This document shows, piece by piece, positions 63,401 through 64,000 of a DNA stretch of 64,000 nucleotides. The first letter of the stretch is position 1. The number at the start of each line of letters is the position of its first letter. The position numbers and the translations under genes are program-made. Source of the stretch: Branchiostoma floridae (lineage: Eukaryota > Chordata > Leptocardii > Amphioxiformes > Branchiostomatidae); NCBI RefSeq assembly GCF_000003815.2, contig NC_049979.1, positions 13,241,485 through 13,305,484 of the forward strand, read 5' to 3'. The notes beneath the pieces are model-generated. The model ran no database searches. It had not been told where the DNA came from and saw only the letters and a list, made by a program, of their open reading frames with translations.

Positions 63401-63665
63401 GCTTGGCACTGGGAACTACTATTTCAGGAAACTGTTGTCCGAATCATGACTGTGCAGAATAAAGTGCTAACCTTCATGAGAACCAGCCAGAGCTCACACA
63501 GATAGTCGAAGACCTGTGAGTGGATCTCTGGATCCTGGATCTCGTTCACATCTCCCAGGATTCCCAGCATCCTTCTCCAGACGATGACTGCAGCGTCAGG
63601 GAACCAGCCCTGCAGGGACCCGCCCGTCACTACACTACTGTCCTCAGATTGCACTTCACTGCTGT
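33193..63665 (-). CDS. RALGAPA: Ral GTPase-activating protein subunit alpha (RALGAPA1/2 pro-orthologue), C-terminal half; 5' part outside window
   Basis: RALGAPA is the catalytic subunit of the RalGAP complex, which with RALGAPB switches off RalA and RalB. Visible exons in transcript order are 63472-63665, 63204-63302, 62673-62828, 62363-62491, 61952-62136, 61499-61607, 61186-61296, 60885-60953, 60348-60461, 59849-60011, 59475-59545, 59018-59170, 58790-58843, 58354-58498, 58012-58178, 57434-57615, 56943-57040, 56703-56774, 56292-56415, 55866-56021, 53820-53978, 36197-36321 and 33193-33407. Junctions are GT-AG and phases agree except across one missing exon. The coding total of 3050 bases is about half the usual protein of 1,900-2,000 residues. 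Landmarks: [16 protein letters not shown] (59.0-58.8 kb), [20 protein letters not shown] and [13 protein letters not shown] (56.3-56.4 kb), [13 protein letters not shown] (55.9-56.0 kb) and [19 protein letters not shown] (53.9 kb), whose Asn is the catalytic Asn thumb of RapGAP domains. The first visible exon could start at 63661 instead of 63665. Confidence 0.93.
34834..34899. other. Perfect 24-bp inverted repeat with 18-base loop
   Basis: Bases 34834-34857 and 34876-34899 are exact reverse complements, and the loop 34858-34875 can pair further (CTCTT with AAGAG). The stem starts GCATTTTCTTCTTG. Length and loop size are compatible with a microRNA-type or small-MITE-derived hairpin. Expression is unknown. 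Confidence 0.8.
35761..35966. mobile_element. MITE with ends GTAGAGTGGACTCATTCCTC
   Basis: The left end GTAGAGTGGACTCATTCCTC and the right end, read inward on the other strand, GTAGATTGGACTCATTCCTC match over more than 25 bases, and weaker inverted similarity (GCATAGTTC) continues inside. The flanks are TA-rich (TATA left, TACA right), so a TA duplication is possible. It is non-coding and lies in the last RALGAPA intron. Confidence 0.75.
36197..36321 (-). other. RALGAPA: RALGAPA penultimate coding exon (end of the RapGAP domain)
   Basis: The exon encodes [18 protein letters not shown] then [13 protein letters not shown], matching the C-terminal edge of the RALGAPA catalytic domain. It starts with one base completing a codon from the preceding exon, which is not visible. 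The acceptor is GCTCCAG and the donor TCAG|GTCAGT. Confidence 0.85.
38599..38632. other. Short imperfect inverted repeat (CAGCACGACAAA)
   Basis: CAGCACGACAAA faces TTTGGTCGTGCTG across about nine bases, with one bulged base, followed directly by a SOX-like AACAATGG. The surroundings are of ordinary complexity. It could be a protein-binding palindrome or chance. Confidence 0.5.
39699..39798. other. Assembly gap (100 Ns)
   Basis: Exactly 100 Ns, the conventional placeholder for a gap of unknown size. It lies within the long RALGAPA intron and is one candidate site for the missing exon. Confidence 0.95.
40876..40975. other. Assembly gap (100 Ns)
   Basis: Exactly 100 Ns of probably unknown true length, in the long RALGAPA intron. 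All reading frames across it are artefacts. Confidence 0.95.
41908..42090. mobile_element. MITE with GGTTGTTGAAAAA-type ends and an inner palindrome
   Basis: The left end runs GACTCCAGAATGGTTGTTGA and the right end, on the other strand, GACTCCTTTGGTCGTTGA, so the termini are inverted repeats of about 28 bases with small differences. Just inside the left end is a perfect palindrome at 41933-41964 (15-bp arms around TG). It is non-coding. No clear target duplication was resolved. Confidence 0.65.
46020..46440. promoter_or_regulatory. GC-rich, motif-dense stretch in the RALGAPA intron
   Basis: Within an AT-rich intron this segment is pyrimidine- and GC-rich, with several E-boxes (CAGCTG, CAGGTG, CACCTG) and a CATTAGC homeodomain-type site. 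The plus-strand frames of about 110-120 codons are proline-rich and have no conserved features. It is a candidate enhancer, unproven. Confidence 0.25.
46753..47040. other. Assembly gap (288 Ns)
   Basis: The non-round length suggests a gap sized from read pairs. It is large enough to contain the missing RALGAPA exon of about 130 bases with its splice sites. Confidence 0.95.
48410..48620. promoter_or_regulatory. Motif-dense segment with SOX-type sites in the RALGAPA intron
   Basis: ACATTGTCAG, TTTATTGTGGGG, AAACAATGCCC and AATAATGGGC occur within about 130 bases, giving several SOX-type ACAAT cores in both orientations beside CAGCTG. The GC content is above that of the neighbouring intron. This is motif evidence for a possible INSM enhancer. 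Conservation data would decide it. Confidence 0.25.
49617..49716. other. Assembly gap (100 Ns)
   Basis: Exactly 100 Ns, so the true size is probably unknown. It lies in the long RALGAPA intron about 4 kb beyond the Asn-thumb exon and is another candidate location of the missing exon. Confidence 0.95.
51492..51569. repeat. Tandem duplication of a 39-bp unit
   Basis: Copies 51492-51530 and 51531-51569 both read GAAG(C/T)GAC(C/T)GTATATAGTG and end GCCAGAGCGA or GTCAGAGCGA, differing at a few sites. The two copies lie in intronic DNA. Confidence 0.85.
53820..53978 (-). other. RALGAPA: RALGAPA exon with the catalytic Asn thumb
   Basis: The 53 codons begin [16 protein letters not shown] and end IRRKPQ. 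The Asn in HLGND corresponds to the Asn thumb that completes GTP hydrolysis in Rap/Ral GAPs, so the encoded subunit should be active. Phase 0 at both ends; acceptor TGTCTAG, donor CACAG|GTGAGG. Confidence 0.92.
54596..54984 (-). mobile_element. tRNA-derived SINE in a RALGAPA intron
   Basis: On the minus strand the element starts with a tRNA-like A box (TGGCGCGATCGG, 54968-54979) and a diverged B box (GAGTTCTAATCC, 54925-54936) at tRNA-like spacing. Then comes CCCTTGGGAAAGGCACTTTA, typical of SINE bodies in many marine animals as I recall. The 3' limit near 54596 is uncertain. It is too diverged in the B box to be a working tRNA. Confidence 0.6.
60504..60718. mobile_element. MITE with CTGTAAATGCA ends (copy B)
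   Basis: It starts CTGTAAATGCATTTCAGTTC and ends TTTCTACATTTACACTA, with interior motifs shared with the copy at 7071-7268 (AGTTCGCGGTGAAG, TTTTAAGTTCGCGG, GGTAGTACCAT). The right end is more decayed than in copy A. It lies in a RALGAPA intron between the exons at 60348-60461 and 60885-60953. Confidence 0.8.
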
Positions 63666-64000
63666 CTGTAACATACATGGGGCAATGCCATCTTAGTACA
63701 GCACATCGTATATACAACTTCATTGCTGTCTGTAACATACATGGGGCAAGGCCATCTTAGTACAACACTTTCATTGTATATTCCTCCAATTACAACTTCA
63801 TTGCTTTCTGTAACGTACGTGGGGGAGGCCACCTAAGTACAAATGTACAACAGTAATGTTCTCCAATTTCACCTTATTACTGTAACATACACATACATGG
63901 GGCAAGGCCATCTTTGCAAAACTCTACTGTGCTCTAATTTCAAGTTCACTGCTGTCTGTAACATACATGTACATGGGGGAGCGCAGCCTGGTACAACACT
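63654..64000. repeat. Tandem array of about five 64-78 bp units overlapping a RALGAPA splice acceptor
   Basis: Units begin at about 63654, 63718, 63796, 63873 and 63944 with the theme CTTCATTGCTGTCTGTAACA, followed by TACATGGGGCAAGGCCATCT. The array runs off the right edge. The first unit includes the acceptor and first bases of the exon 63472-63665, so later units are intronic copies of that boundary. Confidence 0.85.

Noticed and set aside
63654..64000. CRISPR-like array
   Set aside because: Units are diverged over their whole length with no conserved repeat and unique spacer pattern, and the DNA is eukaryotic.

Overview
This is animal nuclear DNA from a draft scaffold. It has spliced genes with GT-AG introns, many small non-autonomous transposons, and six runs of N (four of exactly 100 bases, one of 250, one of 288). 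The proteins and the transposon style fit an invertebrate deuterostome, most likely a lancelet (Branchiostoma). That species call is inference.

Three protein-coding genes can be supported. (1) ESF1, minus strand, about 1.1-7.8 kb: a nucleolar pre-rRNA processing factor, complete, with 12 coding exons and 787 codons before the stop. An untranslated first exon and an ETS-type promoter are predicted at about 7.7-7.85 kb. (2) INSM (insulinoma-associated, pro-orthologue of INSM1 and INSM2), plus strand, 23,005-24,486: a single-exon zinc-finger repressor with an N-terminal SNAG motif, 493 residues, with a 3'UTR to about 25.6 kb. (3) RALGAPA (catalytic alpha subunit of the Ral GTPase-activating complex, pro-orthologue of RALGAPA1 and RALGAPA2), minus strand, 33.2 kb to beyond the right edge. 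Twenty-three coding exons are visible, including most of the RapGAP domain. One domain exon is missing and probably lies in an assembly gap.

Layout: ESF1 and INSM are divergent across about 15 kb of intergenic DNA. INSM and RALGAPA are convergent across about 7 kb. Twenty-one RALGAPA exons are packed into 53.8-63.7 kb, while the last two sit beyond introns of about 17.5 kb and 2.8 kb that lie next to INSM. Human chromosome 20p (INSM1/RALGAPA2, with ESF1 further along) and chromosome 14q13 (INSM2/RALGAPA1) keep the same convergent pair. The window therefore looks like the unduplicated ancestral arrangement, and the large RALGAPA 3' introns are candidate hosts of INSM enhancers. Two clusters of Su(H)/RBPJ-type sites flank INSM, which is consistent with Notch input.

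Mobile DNA: a 449-bp foldback element with an 8-bp target duplication (12.56-13.01 kb), a 225-bp element with a 10-bp duplication (429-653), two copies of one CTGTAAATGCA-ended MITE family (7.1 and 60.5 kb), two further MITEs in RALGAPA introns, one or two tRNA-derived SINEs, a perfect 24-bp hairpin, a 1-kb block bounded by 109-bp direct repeats, and a tandem array at the right edge that copies a RALGAPA splice acceptor. No CRISPR array, rRNA, intact tRNA gene or viral gene was seen.
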